From Gemmataceae bacterium (lineage in GTDB: Bacteria > Planctomycetota > Planctomycetia > Gemmatales > Gemmataceae), in NCBI GenBank assembly GCA_025055795.1, contig JANWVV010000002.1, forward strand, positions 62,001 to 126,000: 64,000 bases of DNA. Direction: 5' to 3'. Positions 28,884 to 37,197 of this stretch are shown in pieces (the first letter of the stretch is position 1; each line of letters begins with the position of its first letter). A model generated the notes under the pieces. It saw only the letters and a list, made by a program, of their open reading frames with translations. It did not search any database and was not told the origin of the DNA. The translations under genes were made by a program, and so were the position numbers.

Positions 28884-30986
28884 ATGACACCAACTACCCC
28901 CATAATTTCTCCTGGAGCCACTATAACGGCAGCTCCTGCTCGTTTGCCGGATCCGCTGCCTCGCATCCCTTTAGTCTGGGGACCGGATACTTATGAAACG
29001 ATTACCCACCAGATCAGTCGGATCACAGAAAAGCCACAACCCTGGTGGTGGTGGCCCGCTTTCCTGATCACCTCCGGGCTGCTTACGGGTGGAGTGCTAG
29101 CTGCCACCTACCTGATCTCCACCGGCGTAGGGGTGTGGGGATCCAACAATCCTGTCAATTGGGCGTTCGACATTACCAACTTTGTCTTCTGGATCGGCAT
29201 TGGACATGCAGGAACCCTGATCTCCGCCATCCTTTTTCTGTTCCGGCAGAAATGGCGTACCAGCATCAATCGCTTCTCGGAGGCGATGACCATTTTCGCG
29301 GTCATTTGCGCGGGAGTATATCCGGGAATCCATGTGGGCCGCTTCTGGTATGCCTGGTTTATGTTCCCGTTACCCAACGCCAACCATATTTTCCAGAATT
29401 TCCGCTCTGCCCTGCTGTGGGATCTGTTCGCCGTCAGTACCTATTTCACAATCTCCCTCATCTTCTGGTACGTCGGTTTGATACCTGACTTGGCCACACT
29501 CCGGGACCGGGCCAAAAGCCGCTCACGCCAGGTTATCTTCGGCCTGCTTTCCCTCGGCTGGCGGGGCAGTACCCGACACTGGCGACACTACGAGGTGGCC
29601 TATCTGATGCTGGCAGGTTTATCGACCCCCTTGGTCCTATCTGTCCACTCGGTGGTAAGCTTCGATTTCGCTACCTCAATCCTGCCGGGGTGGCACACCA
29701 CCATCTTTCCGCCCTACTTCGTAGCAGGGGCCATCTTTGGCGGCTTCGCAATGGTCTTGCAGTGCATGATTCCGGCCCGCGCCGCCTACAAACTGCACAA
29801 TCTTGTCACCATCAAACACATCGACGTGATGTGTAAGTTCCTGCTGGCTACAGGCTCGCTGGTAGGTTACGCCTATTGCATGGAATTGTTCATCGCTTGG
29901 TATTCGGGCAACCCCTACGAATGGCAAACGTTTGTCAATCGCGCCTGGAACGGTGACTACACCTGGGCTTACTGGGTCATGATGACCTGTAATCTATTCA
30001 TTCCTCAGGTGTTCTGGATCCGTTGGTGCCGCCAGACCCCTTGGTTCGTCCTGTTGGTAGTTACCTGTATCAACGTCGGTATGTGGTACGAGCGTTTCGT
30101 CATCATCGTTCAATCGCTGCATCATGACTTTCTGCCTGCCAGTTGGGGTCGTTACTACCCCACCTGGGTGGATTGGCTTCAGATGCTCGGCGATTTCGGA
30201 CTGTTCTTCACCTTAACTTTGCTGTTTATCCGCTTCCTCCCCATGATTGCCATGGCCGAGGTTAAGGCGGTATTGCCCATGGCCAACCCTCATTACCATT
30301 ACTTACCGGCGGACCGGTACCTTAAGGGAGAGGACGGTCGCTACCCCACTGCTGACCACGCTTTGGCCGCTGCTTACGGTCCTCCGGCTCCACCGCGGAC
30401 CATAGTCCCACCAGCCACGGAACCTGTCCCCGCCTTTATTCCTACTCCCGAAGGGACAGGTCAACCGTGGGGAGCTGTAGCCGAGTTCGCCAACGCGCAG
30501 GATCTGCTCCATGCCGCTCAGGCTGCCCGTCAACACGGCTATACCCATCTGGATGCCTGGACCCCCTTTTATGTCCACGGAATGAAGGAAGCGATCGGTC
30601 GGACACGTAGCCGCTTGCCTTTGTTTACCCTGGCAGGTGCTCTCACCGGACTAGCCGCCGCTGTGACTTTGCAATTCTACTTGATGACCTACTACTACCC
30701 CACGATCGTCGGCGGCAAAGAGTATCGCTCCTGGGAAGCTTTTGTTCCGATCTTCTTCGAAATGACTGTACTATTCGCCGGATTTTTCACGCTATTTGCC
30801 TTGATCGGGTTGTGCGGTCTGCCCCGCCTATTCCACCCTCTTGACGCCCATCCCACCTTTCATCGATCGACGCAGGACGGATTTTTCTTAACCATTGAAG
30901 CGACGGATCCCCGCTTTGATGTCGACCAAACCCGGGATTTCCTACGCTCCATCGGAGGTCAACATGTAGCGGTCATCGAACGATGA
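28884..30986 (+). CDS. actCD: Fused alternative complex III subunits ActC-ActD
   Basis: A 700-residue fusion. Residues about 1-470 are ActC, an NrfD/PsrC-like quinol-binding membrane subunit with ten or so helices ([24 protein letters not shown]-type second helix [20 protein letters not shown]). A Pro-rich linker ([19 protein letters not shown]) leads to the ActD part (DUF3341, about residues 520-700). That part begins [20 protein letters not shown] and has two helices and the [13 protein letters not shown] ending. In the described ACIII operons ActC and ActD are separate genes. The ATG at 28884 is preferred; a TTG at 28848 overlapping the actB stop is the alternative. Confidence 0.93.
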   Translation: MTPTTPIISPGATITAAPARLPDPLPRIPLVWGPDTYETITHQISRITEKPQPWWWWPAFLITSGLLTGGVLAATYLISTGVGVWGSNNPVNWAFDITNFVFWIGIGHAGTLISAILFLFRQKWRTSINRFSEAMTIFAVICAGVYPGIHVGRFWYAWFMFPLPNANHIFQNFRSALLWDLFAVSTYFTISLIFWYVGLIPDLATLRDRAKSRSRQVIFGLLSLGWRGSTRHWRHYEVAYLMLAGLSTPLVLSVHSVVSFDFATSILPGWHTTIFPPYFVAGAIFGGFAMVLQCMIPARAAYKLHNLVTIKHIDVMCKFLLATGSLVGYAYCMELFIAWYSGNPYEWQTFVNRAWNGDYTWAYWVMMTCNLFIPQVFWIRWCRQTPWFVLLVVTCINVGMWYERFVIIVQSLHHDFLPASWGRYYPTWVDWLQMLGDFGLFFTLTLLFIRFLPMIAMAEVKAVLPMANPHYHYLPADRYLKGEDGRYPTADHALAAAYGPPAPPRTIVPPATEPVPAFIPTPEGTGQPWGAVAEFANAQDLLHAAQAARQHGYTHLDAWTPFYVHGMKEAIGRTRSRLPLFTLAGALTGLAAAVTLQFYLMTYYYPTIVGGKEYRSWEAFVPIFFEMTVLFAGFFTLFALIGLCGLPRLFHPLDAHPTFHRSTQDGFFLTIEATDPRFDVDQTRDFLRSIGGQHVAVIER

Positions 30987-31057
30987 AACCCAACCGGCCG
31001 ACCCCGTTGACCATCAGCCATAGCTTCAGCGGGTAATCCTAGGGAGAATAACGACCC

Positions 31058-31939
31058 ATGTACGGTATTGACCCCAACTTGTTCATGAACGTTCTGTTGA
31101 CAATCATTCTGGCCATCGGGGCAATACTGTTTGTATTGACGTTGATCCTTGCCACGATTCACTGGCGGCGCGGCCGGATTCTAATGGGCTGGCTCTACTT
31201 GGGCGACGTGCTGTTTGGGGCCTTCGCTGTGCTCGTGGGCATCCTAGGACTGCGTGGCAAAACCAGCGATGCCCCCCCTTGGCACTTCTTCCTCGACATG
31301 AAATATCAGCCCAAATACACCGCCCAAGGAAGCAGCCGCTTTTTCCCGGACGGGCGGGCCAGTCGTCTACCGCCGGAACATACGGTTCCCTACGATGGAG
31401 CCGATTACTTTGGCGATGCTGGCTTCCATCTGGATCCGCAACCTGACTTTCTGCAAGCCGACCGCCGCTATTACACTGGCATTGCCGATTCTACGGCCGT
31501 AAAAGATGAAGGGGGTGTAAAGATCCCTCAGGGCCCACGATGGCAAGATAACCAATTGATTGGCGAAGGCTACTTTGTCAATCACATTCCCTCGCTGGCG
31601 GTCGAACGTGCGGGGGGGTGGGAATCTCTGATCCGGCAGGGACAGCGACAGTTTGACATCCATTGTGCCGTCTGCCATGGGAGCAGTGGCCGTGGCGGAG
31701 CCGGTGACGCTGCTTACGGTATCGTCGCTGCCTATGGCCTGTCCGTACCCCCCTCCAACCTTGTTACCCCCGACATTCAAGCTCAACCTGATGGCCAGAT
31801 CTTCCACACAATTACCCATGGTGTCCGCAACATGCCTGCCTATGCCCACCAGGTTGGCGTACAAGATCGCTGGGCCATCATTGCCTACCTCCGCGTTTTA
31901 CAATATGCCGCCGGCAATCCCCTGATAGATAAGCGCTGA
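31058..31939 (+). CDS. actE: Alternative complex III monoheme subunit ActE
   Basis: A 293-residue membrane-anchored c-type cytochrome. Two N-terminal hydrophobic segments (NVLLTIILAIGAILFVLTLI and LYLGDVLFGAFAVLVGILGL) are followed by a periplasmic domain with one heme site, CAVCHGSSGRGG, at about residue 203. The distal methionine is probably in GVRNMPAYAHQ. ActE usually passes electrons out of ACIII. The gene begins 71 bases after actCD, with GGGAG before the ATG. Confidence 0.92.
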   Translation: MYGIDPNLFMNVLLTIILAIGAILFVLTLILATIHWRRGRILMGWLYLGDVLFGAFAVLVGILGLRGKTSDAPPWHFFLDMKYQPKYTAQGSSRFFPDGRASRLPPEHTVPYDGADYFGDAGFHLDPQPDFLQADRRYYTGIADSTAVKDEGGVKIPQGPRWQDNQLIGEGYFVNHIPSLAVERAGGWESLIRQGQRQFDIHCAVCHGSSGRGGAGDAAYGIVAAYGLSVPPSNLVTPDIQAQPDGQIFHTITHGVRNMPAYAHQVGVQDRWAIIAYLRVLQYAAGNPLIDKR

Positions 31940-31966
31940 CACACTAAACATTTGCGGATTTCGTCT

Positions 31967-33247
31967 ATGAACACCGGACCGATGTTCGACAATCTGAACA
32001 GTAGCACTCATGACGATCTGACATATCCAGCCGGCTTGCCGGAAAGCGTCGCTCCCCTTGGAGCACAAGCCGATGGAATAGTCCGCGCTATCGCTACTGT
32101 GACTGCCGCGGCCGCCTTCGTCTTATTCCTGGGTGCTTTCGTTAATGGCCGCCAGTTTTTCCATTCCTACCTGTTCGGTTACGTTTTCGCCTTGGATCTG
32201 GCTCTAGGAGCTCTGTTCTGGAACCTGATTCATCATATCAGCGACGCTGGCTGGTCTGTCGGACTCCGTCGCATCTATGAAAATATCCATCGGGCTATTC
32301 TGCCATTGAGTTTACTTTTTATCCCTATCCTGATTGGTATCCACTTAGGACAACTTCATCAGTGGTACGGCTTCATCCATTCCCCTCCTCCCGAAGAGAC
32401 ACACTTACAGCACTTATGGCATGTTAAACATATCTACTTCAACACCACATTCTTTCTTTTGAGACTATGTATATACTTCAGCATTTGGATCATCTTCTCA
32501 CTAATCATGAGAAACTGGTCGATGCTCCAAGACAAGGTTGGTGGAGCAACACTCACACTGAGGATGCAACGTTGGGCCCCCCTCGGGTTGGTCCTGCTCG
32601 GTCTGAGTACAACGTTTTTCGCCTTCGACATTCTTATGAGCTTGCAATACACCTGGTTTAGCACGATCTACGGCGTGTATTACTGGGTCGGGGGATTCCG
32701 GGGGAGTCTGTCACTAGCGGTATTGCTAGTTCTAGGACTTCATGCCGCAGGATATCTCCAACGTACCATCACTATCGAACACTTGCACGATGCTGGCAAA
32801 CTTATGTTTGGTCTGACCATATTTTGGGCTTATATCGCCTTTGCCCAGTATTTCCTCATCTGGTATGGAAACATGCCGGAAGAAACACAATTCTATTTGC
32901 TACGTAGAAATGGTGCATGGTATGAAATGACAATACTTTTGCCTGTTTTGTATTTCGTTGTACCATTCTTCATGCTTCTACCTCGTGCTCATAAACGTAG
33001 TCCACGGTGGCTAGCAGCCACGGCGATGTTAATTCTCCTCATGCATGCCTACGACTTGTACTGGCAAATCATGCCCGTATTACACTCAGAGACGCTACGT
33101 TTTCATTGGCTCGATGTGGCTGCTTTTATCAGCTTCAGCGGTATCGTACTCTTGGCTACTATTTGGGGATTTCAAAGAGCACCTCTGATCCCTGTCCGCG
33201 ATGCCCGTCTTCAGGAAACGATTGACTATGTCAACGAAACTCCATGA
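31967..33247 (+). CDS. actF: Alternative complex III membrane subunit ActF
   Basis: A 426-residue integral membrane protein, the second NrfD/PsrC-like subunit of ACIII, with about ten helices. FHSYLFGYVFALDLALGALF and FLIWYGNMPEETQFYLLR are characteristic of ActF. The track starts it at a TTG five codons earlier, but the ATG at 31967 is the better start. Base composition begins to fall within this gene; its second half is visibly richer in A and T than actA-actE. It closes the act part of the cluster. Confidence 0.92.
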   Translation: MNTGPMFDNLNSSTHDDLTYPAGLPESVAPLGAQADGIVRAIATVTAAAAFVLFLGAFVNGRQFFHSYLFGYVFALDLALGALFWNLIHHISDAGWSVGLRRIYENIHRAILPLSLLFIPILIGIHLGQLHQWYGFIHSPPPEETHLQHLWHVKHIYFNTTFFLLRLCIYFSIWIIFSLIMRNWSMLQDKVGGATLTLRMQRWAPLGLVLLGLSTTFFAFDILMSLQYTWFSTIYGVYYWVGGFRGSLSLAVLLVLGLHAAGYLQRTITIEHLHDAGKLMFGLTIFWAYIAFAQYFLIWYGNMPEETQFYLLRRNGAWYEMTILLPVLYFVVPFFMLLPRAHKRSPRWLAATAMLILLMHAYDLYWQIMPVLHSETLRFHWLDVAAFISFSGIVLLATIWGFQRAPLIPVRDARLQETIDYVNETP

Positions 33248-33282
33248 TCTTAATATAGATGACCACCGCGTGAGGTAACCAT

Positions 33283-33663
33283 ATGGATGCATCTATACAA
33301 CAAAAAATTGATGAGGGTACACCAGTGCCAGAACCGGTGTTTCCTTATCTTACCGTTGTGGCAACCTTACTGACACTATTTTTGTTCGCCAGTCTGATGC
33401 TATTAGCGTATTATTCACCCTATGCTCCTCAAGCGGATTCTGAAACGGATGCTGATGTGCTCGATCCCATGACCAAAATGGCCGAGATTCGCGCTAAAAA
33501 CCAGGCAATCTTAGAAGGACGGCAAGACGCCGGAACGCAAATGTCTCTGCAAGCCGCTATGAGCGAACTTTTGAGCAAGCTCCGCACTGAAAAAGATACT
33601 CTGCCTTTCCCTAAACCTCCTCCTTCATTAGATAATAAAGATAACAATGTACAAAAGAAATGA
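33283..33663 (+). CDS. Single-helix membrane protein between actF and ccoS
   Basis: A 126-residue protein that I do not recognise. A short N-terminal segment (MDASIQQKIDEGTPVPEPV) is followed by one transmembrane helix (VVATLLTLFLFASLMLLAYY). A charged region with a helical stretch (PMTKMAEIRAKNQAILEGRQ) and a Lys/Asn-rich tail complete it. There is no heme site or metal motif. Its position, with gaps of only 35 and 58 bases on each side, makes it a candidate accessory subunit of the ACIII-oxidase assembly, comparable in size to the small subunits of respiratory complexes. That role is an inference from context. Confidence 0.75.
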   Translation: MDASIQQKIDEGTPVPEPVFPYLTVVATLLTLFLFASLMLLAYYSPYAPQADSETDADVLDPMTKMAEIRAKNQAILEGRQDAGTQMSLQAAMSELLSKLRTEKDTLPFPKPPPSLDNKDNNVQKK

Positions 33664-33721
33664 ATTTCGATACATATGATTCTTATAATGATACACATAA
33701 TAAATTTGGAGGAAGCAACCG

Positions 33722-33934
33722 ATGGATCCCGTTGATGTAGCAGTCCTGTTGACCGTGTTTGGTTCCGTCCTGACTTTTGGGGGAGCAGCGGTTTGGGCGC
33801 TGAATTGGGCGGTTCAAAACGGTCAGTTTGAAAACTTCCAGCGAGGAGCATTGTCCATCTTCGATGTAGACGAACCTGTTGGTCAGGCCACAGATTACTT
33901 TCCTGGAGAAGCACCACCGCCAGCCGCATCTTGA
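33722..33934 (+). CDS. ccoS: CcoS-like cbb3 oxidase assembly protein
   Basis: A 70-residue protein with one N-terminal helix (VAVLLTVFGSVLTFGGAAVW). ALNWAVQNGQFENFQRGALS follows, and matches the CcoS pattern of a helix followed by W-A-x-x-x-G-Q-F-(D/E) and a short acidic tail. CcoS is needed to insert heme and copper into cbb3 oxidase. GGAGG lies just upstream of the ATG. CcoS is usually encoded after ccoI, whereas here it precedes ccoN by 42 bases. The alternative is a CcoQ-like small subunit, but the GQF motif favours CcoS. Confidence 0.75.
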   Translation: MDPVDVAVLLTVFGSVLTFGGAAVWALNWAVQNGQFENFQRGALSIFDVDEPVGQATDYFPGEAPPPAAS

Positions 33935-33976
33935 ACCTTGTATTCCGAAACCATGTTGCTACGGAGGTGAAAGCCG

Positions 33977-35488
33977 ATGGCCGTTAACGTCCTCACGCGG
34001 GACGACCACCGCCTACAGGCTGCCCGTCACCGGGCGAGCATCGATCTGTCCTGCCGCGGACCGGTACTGGCTTTCTGCACCACGGCTCTTTTCTGGTTGC
34101 TAGTGGGTTCTGCTTTGGCACTGATCGCCTCGATCAAATTACATAGCCCTTATTTCCTAACAGGCAGTTCTGTGTTAACTTTTGGCAGGGTGCGAATGGC
34201 CCATTTGCAAGCCGTAGCCTTGGGTTGGTCCTCGTTGGCCGCCATGGCTGCGTGTCTGTGGCTGATGTGCCGGCTGTCGCGGGTGGAATTAACCTACCCA
34301 CGCATGTTGTATGTGGCGTGTGCATTGTGGAACATTGCTACCACCTTGGCCGTCGGAGGTATCCTGCTTGGCGACGGCACGTCCGTTGAATGGCTTGATG
34401 CCCCTGTGTATGCACAACCTTTCTTTGTTGCGGGGGTAGGTCTGGTAGCCGGTTGGGTGGCAGCCACCTTTCGCCGGCGTCAAGAATCTCACGTTTATGT
34501 CACACAATGGTACATCTTAGCTGCCGTCTTTTGGTTTCCGTGGCTTTACACGGTAGCAACATTAATGATTTTCTGGACACCAGTTACTGGTGTCGTACAA
34601 CCCGTTATCAACTGGTGGTTCAACCATAACTTTCTTGGATTGTGGCTAACTCCCATCGGCGTGGGTACTGCCTACTATCTCATCCCCAAAATCTTGGGTC
34701 GCCCTATCCACAGTTATTATCTCAGCATCACCGGCTTTTGGGCCCTCGCGTTGTTTTACTCGTGGGCCGGCATGCATCATCTGATTGGTGGGCCTATCCC
34801 TGCATGGTTGGCTACAGCAAGTACGGTGGGCAGTATGATGATGTTTATTCCTGTTATCGCCGTTGCCATCAATCATCACATGACAATGATTGGCTACTTC
34901 CATCGTCTCAAATACAGTCCATCACTACGATTTACTGTCTTTGGAGCTATTGCCTATACTGCTGTTAGCTTCCAGGGCTCTATTGAATCACTCAAAGATT
35001 TCAGCGAAGTGACTCACTTTACCCACTATACCGTGGGTCACGCTCATTTGGGGGCCTACGGTTTTGTCGCCATGATATTTTTCGGCCTATATTACTATAT
35101 GATACCACGTCTAACGGGCCGGGAGTGGGCCAGCAGTCGACTTATTCGTCTACATTTTTGGTGCAGTGCAATTGGCATCACCCTTTATTTCACAACTCTA
35201 TCTATTGCAGGCTGGTGGCAGGGACGCATGCTTAATAATCCTAATGTGCCCTTTGCCAATATCATAGCCTACATTCAACCTTACTTAGCTCTACGTAGTA
35301 TAGCTGGCATTTTAATGACAATTGGACATATTGCCTTTGCCATTCTATTTATTGTGAACATTGCAGGCTGGGGACGGTTACGAACAGCAGGACCCACTCT
35401 TTTCGTTGAACCTGTACAACAACACACACCAGAAGTGGCAACCTCTGTTCCCTATCTTCGACCACAATCTGTTCATCTACATCAATAG
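33977..35488 (+). CDS. ccoN: cbb3-type cytochrome c oxidase subunit I
   Basis: The 503-residue catalytic subunit, with about 12 helices, binds low-spin heme b and the heme b3-CuB centre that reduces oxygen. Expected ligands are visible: the first low-spin heme histidine in RMAHLQAVALGW, CuB histidines in WWFNHNFLGLW and WAGMHHLIGGP, the tyrosine region GTAYYLIPKILGR, and the heme histidine pair in HYTVGHAHLGAYGF. Composition falls through the gene: a 60-base line at 35101 counts 53% G+C and one at 35281 counts 37%. It is followed by ccoO after 12 bases. Confidence 0.96.
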   Translation: MAVNVLTRDDHRLQAARHRASIDLSCRGPVLAFCTTALFWLLVGSALALIASIKLHSPYFLTGSSVLTFGRVRMAHLQAVALGWSSLAAMAACLWLMCRLSRVELTYPRMLYVACALWNIATTLAVGGILLGDGTSVEWLDAPVYAQPFFVAGVGLVAGWVAATFRRRQESHVYVTQWYILAAVFWFPWLYTVATLMIFWTPVTGVVQPVINWWFNHNFLGLWLTPIGVGTAYYLIPKILGRPIHSYYLSITGFWALALFYSWAGMHHLIGGPIPAWLATASTVGSMMMFIPVIAVAINHHMTMIGYFHRLKYSPSLRFTVFGAIAYTAVSFQGSIESLKDFSEVTHFTHYTVGHAHLGAYGFVAMIFFGLYYYMIPRLTGREWASSRLIRLHFWCSAIGITLYFTTLSIAGWWQGRMLNNPNVPFANIIAYIQPYLALRSIAGILMTIGHIAFAILFIVNIAGWGRLRTAGPTLFVEPVQQHTPEVATSVPYLRPQSVHLHQ

Positions 35489-35500
35489 TCATGTTCGAGG

Positions 35501-36334
35501 ATGACTATTATGGATCGTGGCATGGTCCTATTTGTAGGTGCTCTTTTAACATTCACGTCCAGTTGGTTAGGACTGGTGCTGTTTCCGTTTTGGCAGTTAC
35601 AAAATCAGCCACCCTATCGCTCAGAACCTACCGACGATCCTTATCCACGTCCCCTTCAGGGTCTTGCATGGGTAGGAATGAAAGTCTATCAACAAAGTGG
35701 TTGCATGTATTGTCATAGTCAACAGATCCGCAGCGATCGTTTTGGGAATTGGTGGGAAGAACCTATAGGTATGATGCGTACGGGTGGAGATATCAAACGT
35801 GGCTGGGGACTGCGACGCACTGTGCCGCGTGATTATATATATGACTACCCTACAATGTTAGGGACAATGCGTACGGGACCTGATCTTTCAAACGTAGGCA
35901 GCCGTTATTCTGCTCTATGGCAACACATACATACTTACAATCCACGGGCATTCAACAACTGGAGCATCATGCCATCGTTTGCCTACTTATATCGCAAGGA
36001 GAAAATAGTCGGTTCGAGGTCGGAAAAGGCCCTACCACTAGGAAGAGAATGGACGGTCCATCCTGGCTACCGCTGGCGTCCATCTGAGGCTGAATGGGAA
36101 TTAATCTTGAGGGAGCAAGGCACTTATATTCTGACAAGCTATCTTGCAGAGACACCGCAACCAGACAACCTTAATCTGGCCACACTGCAGGGAAAACGAC
36201 AATTGTTGGAATATTGGCTTGCCACCCCTGAAGAAGACTGGCAACTGGTGCCCACTCCTCAGGCTGAAGCCCTCGTAGCGTATCTGCTAACCCTACGGAA
36301 AGCCGAATATCCCCTTCCGGAGGCGAAAGAATGA
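35501..36334 (+). CDS. ccoO: cbb3-type oxidase monoheme subunit II
   Basis: A 277-residue membrane-anchored cytochrome. An N-terminal helix (MVLFVGALLTFTSSWLGLVL) precedes the heme site QQSGCMYCHSQQIRSDRFG, the usual CcoO sequence. The distal methionine is in NNWSIMPSFAYLY, and the PRDYIYDYPTMLGTMRTGPD loop is also typical. An ATG three codons downstream could be used instead. Its stop overlaps the ccoP start as ATGA, so the two are coupled. Confidence 0.94.
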   Translation: MTIMDRGMVLFVGALLTFTSSWLGLVLFPFWQLQNQPPYRSEPTDDPYPRPLQGLAWVGMKVYQQSGCMYCHSQQIRSDRFGNWWEEPIGMMRTGGDIKRGWGLRRTVPRDYIYDYPTMLGTMRTGPDLSNVGSRYSALWQHIHTYNPRAFNNWSIMPSFAYLYRKEKIVGSRSEKALPLGREWTVHPGYRWRPSEAEWELILREQGTYILTSYLAETPQPDNLNLATLQGKRQLLEYWLATPEEDWQLVPTPQAEALVAYLLTLRKAEYPLPEAKE

Positions 36335-37197
36335 ATCCCATGCCTTCGAAGCCTAATGAAGATGAAACGCCAAGACCATTTGTCACCTCTCCATATCAGC
36401 AAGAGTACGTGGAAGAAGTTGAAATTGCTGACGAGGAGCGCGATACGATCCAGAGAATGATGGATGTGCTCGCTCGTGAGCATGCAGAACCGCGAGACGG
36501 GTTCGAACCAGTGCCGTTTTGGGTAGCTGTTGTATCTGCGGGACTGCTAGCTTGGGGGGGGTACTATGTGGGCACTAATTCCGCGGATTTTCGACCCGAC
36601 GTTTATGATCGAAGTGACCTGACCGTAGGAAGTAGTACATCTGCAGGCCAATCAGGCGGACCAGAACCTGATCCACAAACGGTAACCGAGCTCATGAAAA
36701 TCGGCGAACAAAAATATGCCGCTATATGTGCTTCATGCCATCAACCAAACGGGCAAGGCAACTTGGCCCAAGGCATTCCACCGCTTGACGGCTCTGAATG
36801 GGTAGTTGGCGAACAGGCATCACCGGCCAGATTGGCACGTATTGTTCTCTACGGCCTAAGTGGACCGATCACGGTTAAGGGACGCGTTTATAATGGGCAA
36901 ATGCCGGCCCAAGGAAATGTATTGAAAGACTATGAGATAGCGGCTGTCCTCACCTATATACGCAATAGCTGGACCAACAAAGCAGATAAAGAAAATAATC
37001 AATCCTCAATAGTAGCAGCTGTTATAAGGGCAGCAAGATTAGTTGAAGGAAATCGCAAAACGAATGGAACGCAGCCTTATACGGTAAATGAATTGAAAAA
37101 AATTCCGATTAATTATTCTGATTTCGGCAGCATACCCATTAAAAAAGATGAAAAAGAAACAAGAGATAAGGGGAAAACTCTAAATGAGAAAAAATAA
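36331..37197 (+). CDS. ccoP: CcoP-like monoheme cytochrome c subunit
   Basis: A 288-residue protein with a cytosolic N-terminal segment of about 65 residues, one helix (VPFWVAVVSAGLLAWGGYYV) and a periplasmic cytochrome domain. There is one heme site, CASCHQPNGQGN, with the distal methionine in YNGQMPAQGN. Classical CcoP carries two hemes, so this is a shortened, one-heme version. The last 60 residues are Lys/Asn-rich and low in complexity, in step with the AT-rich DNA here. No CcoQ gene is present. The gene overlaps ccoI by 14 bases. Confidence 0.88.
   Translation: MNPMPSKPNEDETPRPFVTSPYQQEYVEEVEIADEERDTIQRMMDVLAREHAEPRDGFEPVPFWVAVVSAGLLAWGGYYVGTNSADFRPDVYDRSDLTVGSSTSAGQSGGPEPDPQTVTELMKIGEQKYAAICASCHQPNGQGNLAQGIPPLDGSEWVVGEQASPARLARIVLYGLSGPITVKGRVYNGQMPAQGNVLKDYEIAAVLTYIRNSWTNKADKENNQSSIVAAVIRAARLVEGNRKTNGTQPYTVNELKKIPINYSDFGSIPIKKDEKETRDKGKTLNEKK

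Noticed and set aside
36490-36520. tRNA T-loop-like GGTTCGAACC
   Set aside because: It lies inside the ccoP coding sequence and has no matching cloverleaf stems.
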